From NCBI GenBank assembly GCA_003643835.1, contig QMKX01000003.1:1-64000 (forward strand): a DNA stretch of 64,000 nucleotides, read 5' to 3'. Of the stretch, positions 55,366 through 63,784 are shown piece after piece. This stretch comes from Campylobacterota bacterium. Lineage in GTDB: Bacteria; Campylobacterota; Campylobacteria; Campylobacterales; Arcobacteraceae. The position numbers were made by a program, and so were the translations under genes. Every line of letters starts with the position of its first letter. Position 1 is the first letter of the stretch. The notes below the pieces were generated by a model, which was given only the letters and a program-made list of their open reading frames with translations, was not told where the DNA came from and did no database searches.

Positions 55366-56012
55366 GTTTGTTTACTCCGCTGTCTATGAACGATGTGCCG
55401 TTTATCCTACAAGGTGTGCTTAACACTATATATATATCGGTTGTAGCCATAACCATAGGCACAATTCTTGGGGCTATTGTAGGGTTTGCTAGAGCAGAGT
55501 CAAACAGATACATAAACTTTTTGTTTGGGTTAGTGCTAGATATATTTAGGACTGTTCCGCTCATCATCCAGCTGATACTTTTCTCTACATATATTGGAGT
55601 GTCTGGCTATCCATTGAGTCCTTTTGTCGCTGGGTCTATTGTGCTGTCGCTTTATACTATGGCATTTATGTCCGAAGTTTTTCGTGGGGGCTTTGAAAGT
55701 GTGCCAAATACTATGAGAACTGCTTCTAGAAGTTTAGGTATGAGCTACTGGCAAACTATACGATATATAAGGTTTCCTATAGGACTTCGCACTGTATTTG
55801 CCTCGTGGTTGGGTGTAGCTTTGAGTGTCATCAAAGACTCAGCTTTGGTATCGGTCATAGGGTATATGGAGTTACTTCGCACAGGCGAACAGCTCATATC
55901 ACGAACACAACAACCTTTGCAGATACTCATAGGTATAGGGGTGTTTTATTTTGTCATATCATACCCGCTATCAAAATACGGACAACACAAAGAGAGGAGC
56001 ATGGCTATATGA
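55362..56012 (+). CDS. Amino-acid ABC transporter permease, second subunit
   Basis: The 216-residue permease has the same plan: GVLNTIYISVVAITIGTILG, DIFRTVPLIIQLILFS and the EAA loop TASRSLGMSYWQTIRYIRFP. Two distinct permeases, as here, suggest a heterodimer. The stop overlaps the ATPase start (ATGA). Confidence 0.92.
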   Translation: MSLFTPLSMNDVPFILQGVLNTIYISVVAITIGTILGAIVGFARAESNRYINFLFGLVLDIFRTVPLIIQLILFSTYIGVSGYPLSPFVAGSIVLSLYTMAFMSEVFRGGFESVPNTMRTASRSLGMSYWQTIRYIRFPIGLRTVFASWLGVALSVIKDSALVSVIGYMELLRTGEQLISRTQQPLQILIGIGVFYFVISYPLSKYGQHKERSMAI

Positions 56013-56734
56013 TACAGATACAAGGGGTTCACAAATCGTTTGGTGAGTTGGAGGTGCTAAAGGGTATAGACTTAGAGGTTCAAAAAGGCGAGGTCATCAG
56101 TATAATAGGAGCAAGCGGTAGTGGTAAGTCTACTTTGTTGTATTGTATCAATGCTATAGAAAAGATACAACAAGGTAACATAATAGTAGATGGCGTAGAT
56201 GTGCATGACAAAAAAACAAACCAAAATAAGCTACGAGAAAAGCTAGGTATGGTGTTTCAGCAGTGGAACTCTTTTCCACATATGACTGTGCTAGAAAACA
56301 CAGCCCTAGCTCCACGAGTGGTGCAGGGTTTATCAAAAGAAGAAGCTATGAGTGTAGCAAAAAAGGAGCTAGAGCATGTAGGTTTAGGCGACAAACTAGA
56401 TGTCTATCCTACTCGTATGTCTGGCGGACAACAGCAGCGACTTGCCATCGCACGAGCACTTGCTATGAAGCCTGATTATATGTTGTTTGATGAGGTTACA
56501 TCAGCACTTGATCCAGAGCTAGTAGGCGAAGTGTTAGATACTTTGAGGTTGCTACAAAACGATGGTATGACTATGATTACTGTCACCCATGAGATAGCCT
56601 TTGCCAAAGAGGTATCAAACAGAGTTGCCTTTTTTCACCAAGGTATCATAGAGGAGATAGGCCACCCCACGCAAGTTATTGAAAATCCACAAAGGGAACA
56701 TACCAAACAATTTTTAAGCAAAGTGCTAATCTAA
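56009..56734 (+). CDS. Amino-acid ABC transporter ATPase (GlnQ/HisP type)
   Basis: I take ATG 56009 (MIQIQGVHKSFGELEVLKGI); the frame runs further back but only as an overlap with the permease. The 241-residue ATPase has Walker A GASGSGKSTLL, Q-loop FQQWNSFPHMTVLEN, signature RMSGGQQQRLAIARAL, Walker B YMLFDEVTSALDPE and the switch His in VTHEIAFA. It powers uptake through the two permeases. putA follows after 16 bases. Confidence 0.95.
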   Translation: MIQIQGVHKSFGELEVLKGIDLEVQKGEVISIIGASGSGKSTLLYCINAIEKIQQGNIIVDGVDVHDKKTNQNKLREKLGMVFQQWNSFPHMTVLENTALAPRVVQGLSKEEAMSVAKKELEHVGLGDKLDVYPTRMSGGQQQRLAIARALAMKPDYMLFDEVTSALDPELVGEVLDTLRLLQNDGMTMITVTHEIAFAKEVSNRVAFFHQGIIEEIGHPTQVIENPQREHTKQFLSKVLI

Positions 56735-56750
56735 CAACAAAGGGGCAAAG

Positions 56751-59700
56751 ATGCAACCAAAAGTAGTAGAAAATGCTATAAATCTAGCAAAAACATGGCA
56801 AAACGAAGCAAACAAAAATATAGGCACATTTGAAAAGACATTTCACACAAAGATGAAAAAGATGCTCAAAAACCCTACAGACAAGGTGCTACTCATAGAG
56901 CTGATGGATCAATGCTTCAGGACAGACAACACCACAAGAGTAGCCGACCAGATAGAGTATATATTTCAAAAGTATGGAGCGGCTACATTTTTCACTAGTG
57001 GCGAGAAGTTTTTGATATATTTGTTTAGGAATATCGGTGTGTATATGCCAAATATATCTGTGCCGTTGTTTATAAATACTATACGAGAAGAGACAAAAAC
57101 TTTAGTCATAAAAGGCGAAGAGGACGAACTAAACACACACTTGAAAAAACGAAAAAATGAAAACATACAAGTAGGTATAAATCTCATAGGCGAGATAGTG
57201 ATAGGCGAAAAAGAAGCAAACGAAAGGATAGACAAATACATACAAGCTTTGAAAAATCCAAACATATCGTATCTGTCTATCAAACTATCTACGATATTTT
57301 CACAGATAAACCCTATATCGCACAACCACACTATAGCACAGCTGGTGCAAAGATTGTCAAAGATATACTCACAAGCAAAAACAGAAGACAAATATGTACA
57401 TCTGGATATGGAAGAGTATAGAGATTTAGACCTAACTTATGAAGCATTTACACAGACTTTGGACAAAGAGGAGTTTGGACAATTGTCCGCAGGTATAGTG
57501 CTACAAGCATATCTGCCAGACTCACAAATATACCAACAAAAGCTCACCACATGGGCAAAAGACAGAGTAGCAAAAGGCGGCAAACCTATCAAGATACGAG
57601 TAGTCAAAGGTGCAAATATGGAGATGGAACAGACCGAAAGCTCTATAAAAGACTGGAATATAACAACATACGAAAAAAAGCTAGACACAGACAGCAATTA
57701 CAAAGCTATGATAGAGTATGGACTTGACAAACAAAATGCTCCATATGTGAAAATAGCAGTAGCATCGCACAATCTTTTCGAGCTAGCCTATGCTGTAGAA
57801 CTTGGCAAGCAAAATGACACTACTAGATACTTGTCGCTGGAGATGTTGGAGGGTATGAGCGAAGCAGTGAGAGTTGCTATATGCAAACTGTCACACGATG
57901 TGACACTATACACACCAGCTGCTAAAAAAGACCAATGGACAAATGTCATAGCCTATTTGGTGCGAAGGTTAGATGAAAATACAAGCAAAGATAATTTTAT
58001 GCGTTACTCTTTTGGATTACAAACAAACTCAAAAGAGTGGCAGATGTTGCAACAACAATTTGTATCGTCTATAGAAAACAGACAAAATATATTTGTAGGA
58101 GCAAAACGAGACCAAGATAGAACAGCAGAGAACTGGCAAGACTATAAGGGTGGTTCGTATCATACAGGAGAGTTTACAAACGAACCAGACACGGACTTTG
58201 TGATGAGTCCAAACAAACGATGGGCAGAAGATATCAGGACAAAGTGGCGACCAACCAACCAAACTAAACCAGATATCACTCCCTTAGTCGTAGCAAACAA
58301 AGAGATAAGAGATGACAGACAAACCGTAGATGTGATAGACAAATCCCAATACAAAGACGGTATAATATGTGGCAAAGTAGCACAAGCGAGCAAACAAGAC
58401 CTCATAGATGCTGTAGCCGTAGCCAAAAAGGACATAGATGGATGGAGAAGTTTGTCGCACAAACAAAGATATGAGGTATTGTCAAAAGTTGCAAATATAA
58501 TACGACAAAGAAGAGATGACTTGATCGGTGTGGCTGCTACTGAAGTAGGCAAGGTATTTAGCGAAACAGATGTAGAGGTGAGTGAAGCGGTGGATTTCAT
58601 AGAGTTTTATGCCTATAGTGCTAGGTATTTTGAAAAGTTTGAAAACTTACATTTCAAAGGTCTAGGAGTAGGTGTAGTAGTCTCGCCGTGGAATTTCCCT
58701 ATAGCTATAGCTTTGGGTGGAGTGGCATCTATACTTGCAAGTGGTAACTGCTGTATCATCAAGCCAGCATCGGCATCTGCTATGTGTGCTTATGAATTGT
58801 GCAAATGCTTTTGGGATGCAGGAGTTAGTAAAAATAGTTTGCAATATGTGCCATGTAGTGGAATGATAGCTGGAAAATATCTCATAAATAACACAGATGT
58901 GGATTTTGTGATATTAACGGGTGGTGAAGACACAGCATATAATATGTTGAGACAAAGACCGCAGCTATATCTGACCGCCGAAACAGGTGGAAAGAATGCT
59001 ACTATAGTCACCGCTATGGCAGATAAAGAACAAGCTATCAAAAATATAGTGCATTCGGCTTTTTCAAATAGCGGTCAAAAATGTTCAGCTACATCTCTTT
59101 TGATACTTGAAGCTGAAGTATACGATGATAAAAGTTTTCAAGATGCCATAGTAGATGCTACAAAAAGTTTAGATGTAGGTTCTGTGTGGGAGTTTAAAAA
59201 TAGATTAGGAACGATGGCTACAAAAATAAGTGGAGACTTGAAATATGCAGTAGAAAACTTAGATAAAGATGAGTATTGGGCTTTGGAGCCAAAATATATA
59301 GATGAAAATCCATATATGCTTGCCCCTGCAATTCGATATGGTGTCAAAGATGGCGCATTTTGTCATATGACGGAGCTTTTTGGCCCAGTATTGTCAGTCA
59401 TGAGAGCAGATGATTTAGACCACGCGATACAGCATGTCAATAAAACAGGCTTTGGTCTAACATCTGGTATAGAGACACTAGACGAGCGAGAAGCTACAAA
59501 GTGGAAAAACTCTATAAAAGCAGGAAATTTATATATAAATAGAAGCACTACAGGAGCCGTAGTGATGAGACAACCATTTGGTGGTATGGGCAAATCTGCC
59601 ATAGGAGCTGGACGAAAAGTTGGGTTTTATAACTATATCACCCAGTTTGTGAAGTTCAAAGAAAAAGACTATCCAACTATAAAATATGAGCAAAAAAATA

Positions 59701-60290
59701 GTCTAACAAAAATTATAGACGAGATAACAATTTATGAACCAGACAACAAAAATATAAAAAAATTAAACAAAGCAGTGCAATCGTATTTGCAAAACTATCA
59801 AGATACTTTTACCGCTGAAACAGACTACTTTAAACTTCGTGGCGAGGACAATCTGTTTCGGTATATACCGCTGGACGATATCGTCATACGAGTTAGTGAC
59901 GATGATAGTGTATTTGAAGTATTTAGTCGTATTCTTGCAGCACATATATCAAAAGTCGGCTTCACAGTAAGCATAGATGACAACAAGCAGATAAAAGATA
60001 TTTTAGATGACTTATCAGATATGTTGCCTATAAAAAAAGGCAAGTTGATACAGCAAAACGATGAGAAGTTTGCTACAAATTTGGCACAATACGAGAGGAT
60101 AATCTATAGCGATATAAAAAAGGTTCCAGATGTGGTGTTTAAATCCGCTGCAAAAACCGCTACATTTATCACTAGACACCAGCCACTTATGGACGGACGG
60201 CTTGAGCTTTTGAATTATTTTAAAGAACAAGCGATATCTCACTCATATCACAGATACGGCAACTTGGGGGCTAGGGCGATTGAGGTATAG
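56751..60290 (+). CDS. putA: Bifunctional proline dehydrogenase / P5C dehydrogenase PutA
   Basis: PutA oxidises proline to glutamate in two steps. The 1179-residue protein has the FAD proline-dehydrogenase barrel (about residues 100-450, with IKIRVVKGANMEMEQ and KIAVASHNLFEL) and an ALDH-type P5C dehydrogenase (about 530-990, with VVSPWNFPIAIALGG, AETGGKNATIV and the catalytic Cys in SGQKCSATS), followed by a C-terminal tail to 1179. There is no ribbon-helix-helix DNA-binding domain, so it does not repress itself. Length matches Helicobacter/Campylobacter PutA. It is in the ABC transporter transcript. Confidence 0.96.
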   Translation: MQPKVVENAINLAKTWQNEANKNIGTFEKTFHTKMKKMLKNPTDKVLLIELMDQCFRTDNTTRVADQIEYIFQKYGAATFFTSGEKFLIYLFRNIGVYMPNISVPLFINTIREETKTLVIKGEEDELNTHLKKRKNENIQVGINLIGEIVIGEKEANERIDKYIQALKNPNISYLSIKLSTIFSQINPISHNHTIAQLVQRLSKIYSQAKTEDKYVHLDMEEYRDLDLTYEAFTQTLDKEEFGQLSAGIVLQAYLPDSQIYQQKLTTWAKDRVAKGGKPIKIRVVKGANMEMEQTESSIKDWNITTYEKKLDTDSNYKAMIEYGLDKQNAPYVKIAVASHNLFELAYAVELGKQNDTTRYLSLEMLEGMSEAVRVAICKLSHDVTLYTPAAKKDQWTNVIAYLVRRLDENTSKDNFMRYSFGLQTNSKEWQMLQQQFVSSIENRQNIFVGAKRDQDRTAENWQDYKGGSYHTGEFTNEPDTDFVMSPNKRWAEDIRTKWRPTNQTKPDITPLVVANKEIRDDRQTVDVIDKSQYKDGIICGKVAQASKQDLIDAVAVAKKDIDGWRSLSHKQRYEVLSKVANIIRQRRDDLIGVAATEVGKVFSETDVEVSEAVDFIEFYAYSARYFEKFENLHFKGLGVGVVVSPWNFPIAIALGGVASILASGNCCIIKPASASAMCAYELCKCFWDAGVSKNSLQYVPCSGMIAGKYLINNTDVDFVILTGGEDTAYNMLRQRPQLYLTAETGGKNATIVTAMADKEQAIKNIVHSAFSNSGQKCSATSLLILEAEVYDDKSFQDAIVDATKSLDVGSVWEFKNRLGTMATKISGDLKYAVENLDKDEYWALEPKYIDENPYMLAPAIRYGVKDGAFCHMTELFGPVLSVMRADDLDHAIQHVNKTGFGLTSGIETLDEREATKWKNSIKAGNLYINRSTTGAVVMRQPFGGMGKSAIGAGRKVGFYNYITQFVKFKEKDYPTIKYEQKNSLTKIIDEITIYEPDNKNIKKLNKAVQSYLQNYQDTFTAETDYFKLRGEDNLFRYIPLDDIVIRVSDDDSVFEVFSRILAAHISKVGFTVSIDDNKQIKDILDDLSDMLPIKKGKLIQQNDEKFATNLAQYERIIYSDIKKVPDVVFKSAAKTATFITRHQPLMDGRLELLNYFKEQAISHSYHRYGNLGARAIEV

Positions 60291-61158
60291 CAAAAATGTT
60301 TATATCTATGTAGCCGTGTGTGTGATGCTGTGGGCCATGATACCAGTAGCAGCAAAGCTAGGGCAGGGAACTTTAGACCATCATCAATATCTCTTTTATT
60401 CTAGTTTGCTATCTTTTACAACTATGCTCGTAGTTGGAGCATATAGTCAAAAACTTCATCTAGTGCTACAATACAAGACAAAAGATATATTGTCTGTAGT
60501 AGTGCTAGGATTTTTAGGGACTTATATTTACTATCTACTTTTGTATTTTGGCTACAAATATGCCGTAGGTTTAGAGGTGTTGGTGGTGCAATATCTATGG
60601 CCTGTACTTATAGTGGTATTTGGGGCTGTTGTATTGAAAGAAAGATTGACATATAGAAAGATAGTCGCCGTGTCGCTAGGATTTGTCGCAGTTGTAGCTG
60701 TAGTCACCAAAGGCGATATATCGAGCATAGATATATCAAATACCAAAGTATTGATACTAGTGTTTGTAGGGGCTAGTGCTTTTGCTCTGTTTTCTGTGCT
60801 GTCAAAGAGGATCACACTAGAACCCATAGGAGCTATCACTGGCTATTTTCTAGTAGCGACCGTGTCATCGTGGGTATCTATGATGATATTTAGCGATGTG
60901 CGACTACCACAGACGGCAGATATAGCTCCCATAGTCATAAATGGAGTGTTTCTAAATGGTATCTCATATCTGTTTTGGATAAAGGCACTCAAACTCAAAG
61001 ATGCTTCATATATAGCACCATATATCTATGCTACTCCTGTGTTGTCGGCATTTTTGTTGATACTTGTGTTTGATGAACCGCTTTATATATCCTATATATT
61101 TAGTTTGATATTGGTGATAGTATCAGGACTTATCAATATAAATACAACTACAAAATAG
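60280..61158 (+). CDS. EamA-family (drug/metabolite) transporter
   Basis: The 292-residue protein has ten predicted helices and two EamA repeats (about 5-130 and 150-285), with VVQYLWPVLIVVFGAVVLKE in the first and the AxPVLSAFLLILVFDEP pattern in the second. Members move small metabolites or amino acids outward. TTG 60280 overlaps the end of putA by 11 bases; a start a few codons later is possible. The linkage with an importer and putA suggests amino-acid overflow, but this is inference. Confidence 0.8.
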   Translation: MRYSKNVYIYVAVCVMLWAMIPVAAKLGQGTLDHHQYLFYSSLLSFTTMLVVGAYSQKLHLVLQYKTKDILSVVVLGFLGTYIYYLLLYFGYKYAVGLEVLVVQYLWPVLIVVFGAVVLKERLTYRKIVAVSLGFVAVVAVVTKGDISSIDISNTKVLILVFVGASAFALFSVLSKRITLEPIGAITGYFLVATVSSWVSMMIFSDVRLPQTADIAPIVINGVFLNGISYLFWIKALKLKDASYIAPYIYATPVLSAFLLILVFDEPLYISYIFSLILVIVSGLININTTTK

Positions 61159-61216
61159 ACAAAGTGAAAGTATCTACTAAATTCTTTTATTTCATAAAAT
61201 TTTAAGTTATTTATGT

Positions 61217-61222
61217 TATAAT
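61217..61222 (+). promoter_or_regulatory. Putative -10 box directly before the nested repeat element
   Basis: TATAAT inside TTATGTTATAATT. Counting the usual six to eight bases, transcription should begin at about 61229-61231, the first base of the repeat element. Confidence 0.5.
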
Positions 61223-61267
61223 TATGTATTGAACCCTCTGATTAAATAACAAGCTCATAGCTTTAGG

Positions 61268-61350
61268 ATAGCTTTTTATATTGTTGAGTTCTGTTTTGAT
61301 GGACTACTTAGGTAATTCGAAAGACATAACTCAACAATATGAAAAGCTAT
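61268..61350 (+). repeat. Internal 23-bp hairpin of the element
   Basis: The left arm starts ATAGCTTTTTATATTG and the right arm ends CAATATGAAAAGCTAT; all 23 positions pair in RNA, one as G.U. The loop is 61291-61327. As DNA it would also form a cruciform inside the outer repeats. Confidence 0.75.
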
Positions 61351-61379
61351 ACAAAGCCCGTAGGGAAGGGAAGTTTTAG
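61299..61379 (+). CDS. 26-residue open frame inside the element, unknown
   Basis: ATG 61299 to TAG 61379 encodes a peptide beginning MDYLGNSKDITQQ and ending KARREGKF. Its composition (charged, aromatic, no low-complexity run) is protein-like and hydrophilic. The start lies in the loop of the inner hairpin and has no clear ribosome site; the frame stays open upstream to about 61272. It could be a real small peptide, a remnant of a transposase, or chance. I do not recognise it. Confidence 0.3.
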   Translation: MDYLGNSKDITQQYEKLYKARREGKF

Positions 61380-61513
61380 CGAAAAAAGTCCATAAAAATT
61401 CTTGAATTAACCAGTTAGTCCTTCAAATTTTTCATGAACTTTTATTCATCAAAAACTGCTCCTTCTATGAGCCTGTTATTTAATCAGAGGGTTCTATTAT
61501 AAAAAGGGTAAAT

Positions 61514-63322
61514 ATGGTAAAGCTAAACAAAGCACAACTAAACAAAAAAATACAATATATCAATGACTATATAGTATCGCAAAACGCAGCAGAAGGTTCA
61601 AAATTTGATGCAAATGCAAATGTAGATATCAAAAATATAGCTACATTAGAAACAGAGATACACAAAGATATCAACATACAAGTAAATAGGGAACTCTTGA
61701 GATATGAGATAGAAAATTTATATAACAAAGAGCTCTCATATGAATATATCAACCAATTAGAAAAACACGAAATATACACACACGATGAAACCTCACTCAA
61801 ACCATATTGTGTGTCGGTGACTTTGTATCCATTTTTGATAGACGGTGTTACTAAATTGGGCGGCGAAAGCAAAGCCCCTATACATTTAAACTCATTTAGC
61901 GGGTCATTTATCAACTTTGTGTTTGCAACTGCCGCACAGTTTGCTGGAGCTGTGGCTACTGTGGAGTGGCTTATGTATTTTGATTATTTTGCTAGAAATG
62001 ATTTTGGGGAAGATTATATAAATACACACATAAAAGAGATATCAGATGCTTTGCAACATGTCGTATATTCACTTAATCAGCCAGCAGCTGCGAGAGGTTA
62101 CCAAAGTGTATTTTGGAATATATCTATATACGATAAACCATATTTTGAAGCTATGTTTGACAATTTTATTTTTCCAGATAATACAAAACCAACATATGTA
62201 TCATTGGATAAGCTACAACGATTTTTTATGAAATGGTTCAACAAAGAAAGACAAAAAGCAGTTTTGACCTATCCTGTTGTTACTGCTGCATGCTTAAGTA
62301 GTGGCACAACGATGACAGATAAAAAATTTCAAGAATTTATCAGCGAAGAGTTAGCGCAAGGCAATTCATTTTTCATATTTATGAGTGAAAATGCTCATGC
62401 CTTATCGAGCTGTTGTCGTTTGAAAAATGATGTATCAGATCAAATAAATGATTTTAGCTACTCTTTAGGAGCTGGTGGCGTGGCTACAGGTTCTATCAAT
62501 GTTATAACGATAAACCTAAACAGACTAATACAAAATGCATATTTGAACAAACAAAATATCTTTGAAGCACTCAAATTACAAACACAGAAAATCCACAAAT
62601 ACCAAATAGCATTTAGACAGCTTATAAATAAGTACAAAAAAGCAAAAATGCTGCCTGTATATGATGCTGGTTTTATATCTTTGGAAAAACAGTATCTCAC
62701 TATTGGAATAAATGGATTAGTAGAAGGAGCAGAGTTTTTAGGTTTAGATATAAGCATAAACGATAAGTATATGAAGTTTGCTTCTAAACTACTCAAAACA
62801 ATATCTGATGAAAATAAAAAGATATCTAATCTATCTGGTTATAAGTTTAATACAGAGTTTGTGCCAGCTGAAAACCTCGGTGTCAAAAATGCAAAATGGG
62901 ACAAAAATGATGGCTATGTAGTTCATAGGGATTGTTATAATTCATATATGTATCTTGTAGAAGACAACGACATATCTACAACCCAGAAATTTGAGCTCCA
63001 AGGAGCAGAGTTTATGAAATACCTTGATGGGGGTAGTGCATATCATTGTAATTTGGAGGAAACACCAAATAAAGAAACATTTATAAAACTACTAGATGTG
63101 GCAGCTGTAGAAAAATGTGATTATTTTTGTTTTAATATCAAAATAACCATCTGTAACGAATGCTCCAACATAGACAAAAGAACATTATACAAGTGTCCTA
63201 AATGTGGCTCTACAAACATAGACTGGGGCACACGAATTATAGGCTACCTTAAAAGAATCTCATCTTTTAGTAAAGCAAGACAACAAGAACATGATATTAG
63301 GTATTATGATATTGGTGCTTGA
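61514..63322 (+). CDS. nrdD: Anaerobic (class III) ribonucleoside-triphosphate reductase
   Basis: NrdD reduces ribonucleotides to deoxyribonucleotides with a glycyl radical, without oxygen. At 602 residues it lacks the N-terminal ATP-cone that regulates the 712-residue E. coli enzyme. FDANANVDIKNIATLE opens the core, DFSYSLGAGGVATGSIN lies in the middle, four Zn cysteines are at 547, 550, 561 and 564, and the radical glycine is expected at 577 in RIIGYLKR. The ribosome site AAAAAGGG lies just outside the repeat element. nrdG follows directly. Confidence 0.95.
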   Translation: MVKLNKAQLNKKIQYINDYIVSQNAAEGSKFDANANVDIKNIATLETEIHKDINIQVNRELLRYEIENLYNKELSYEYINQLEKHEIYTHDETSLKPYCVSVTLYPFLIDGVTKLGGESKAPIHLNSFSGSFINFVFATAAQFAGAVATVEWLMYFDYFARNDFGEDYINTHIKEISDALQHVVYSLNQPAAARGYQSVFWNISIYDKPYFEAMFDNFIFPDNTKPTYVSLDKLQRFFMKWFNKERQKAVLTYPVVTAACLSSGTTMTDKKFQEFISEELAQGNSFFIFMSENAHALSSCCRLKNDVSDQINDFSYSLGAGGVATGSINVITINLNRLIQNAYLNKQNIFEALKLQTQKIHKYQIAFRQLINKYKKAKMLPVYDAGFISLEKQYLTIGINGLVEGAEFLGLDISINDKYMKFASKLLKTISDENKKISNLSGYKFNTEFVPAENLGVKNAKWDKNDGYVVHRDCYNSYMYLVEDNDISTTQKFELQGAEFMKYLDGGSAYHCNLEETPNKETFIKLLDVAAVEKCDYFCFNIKITICNECSNIDKRTLYKCPKCGSTNIDWGTRIIGYLKRISSFSKARQQEHDIRYYDIGA

Positions 63323-63784
63323 TTGATTTATTTTTCATATGCTCAAGAGACACTCCAAGCAGTGCCCGGTGAGATATCTATAAGTTTATCTATTAGTGGT
63401 TGTTCAATAAACTGCAAAGGATGCCACAGTGTAGATACACATAAATCAAACTTTGGACAAAAACTTACGAAACAAAAGTTCCTTGATTTATTGTATAAGC
63501 ATAAACATATCTCGTGTGTGCTTTTTTATGGTGGCGAGTGGGTAGCAGATGAGTTGCTGCTTTATGTTGATATAGCAAAGCAGAAATATCTTAAAACAGC
63601 TATATATACTGGATTAGAATTGCATAATTTAGAAAAAAAGTTTATAAATGCATTTGATTATGTAAAAACAGGAAAATATATACAAAAATTAGGAGCAATA
63701 AACTCAAAAACTACAAATCAAAAGTTTTATAAAATCATAGATGGAAAATATATAGATATTAGTTCAATTTTTTTATATTTTTAG
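63323..63784 (+). CDS. nrdG: Anaerobic RNR activating protein (radical SAM)
   Basis: NrdG makes the glycyl radical on NrdD using SAM and a 4Fe-4S cluster. The 153-residue protein begins at TTG 63323, immediately after the nrdD stop. The cluster motif CSINCKGCHSVDTH (CX3CX2C) and the FYGGEWVADELL segment are typical. The last 26 bases overlap the convergent mtnN gene. Confidence 0.92.
   Translation: MIYFSYAQETLQAVPGEISISLSISGCSINCKGCHSVDTHKSNFGQKLTKQKFLDLLYKHKHISCVLFYGGEWVADELLLYVDIAKQKYLKTAIYTGLELHNLEKKFINAFDYVKTGKYIQKLGAINSKTTNQKFYKIIDGKYIDISSIFLYF

Larger units (their letters stand above)
61231..61494 (+). other. 264-bp nested inverted-repeat element (MITE-like or structured RNA) before nrdD
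   Basis: The first 30 bases (starting GAACCCTCTGATT) and the last 30 (ending AATCAGAGGGTTC) are complementary at 29 of 30 positions; the one mismatch is at position 22 of the left arm. TATT stands directly outside both ends (61227-61230, 61495-61498), as a 4-bp target duplication would. Inside is a 23-bp hairpin (61268-61290 with 61328-61350, one G.U) whose 37-base loop can pair with 61404-61421. A 26-codon open frame spans 61299-61379. It fills most of the 355-bp gap between the EamA gene and nrdD. No other copy was seen in the window. No known RNA family or IS end could be assigned by eye. Confidence 0.8.

Noticed and set aside
55805-56008. Upstream extension of the ABC ATPase
   Set aside because: It overlaps the second permease in another frame and has unusual composition; ABC ATPases start close to MIQIQGVHKSFG.
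61231-61494. Retron-like RNA, because of the terminal inverted repeats
   Set aside because: There is no reverse transcriptase gene in the window; the next genes are nrdD and nrdG.
61231-61494. Group I intron, since introns often sit in nrd genes
   Set aside because: The element is outside the coding frame, upstream of the ribosome site, and I could not find the conserved P7 core pairing.
61465-61500. Rho-independent terminator formed by the outer repeat
   Set aside because: The 3' arm is followed by TATTATAAAAAGGG, without a run of T, and the nrdD start follows directly.
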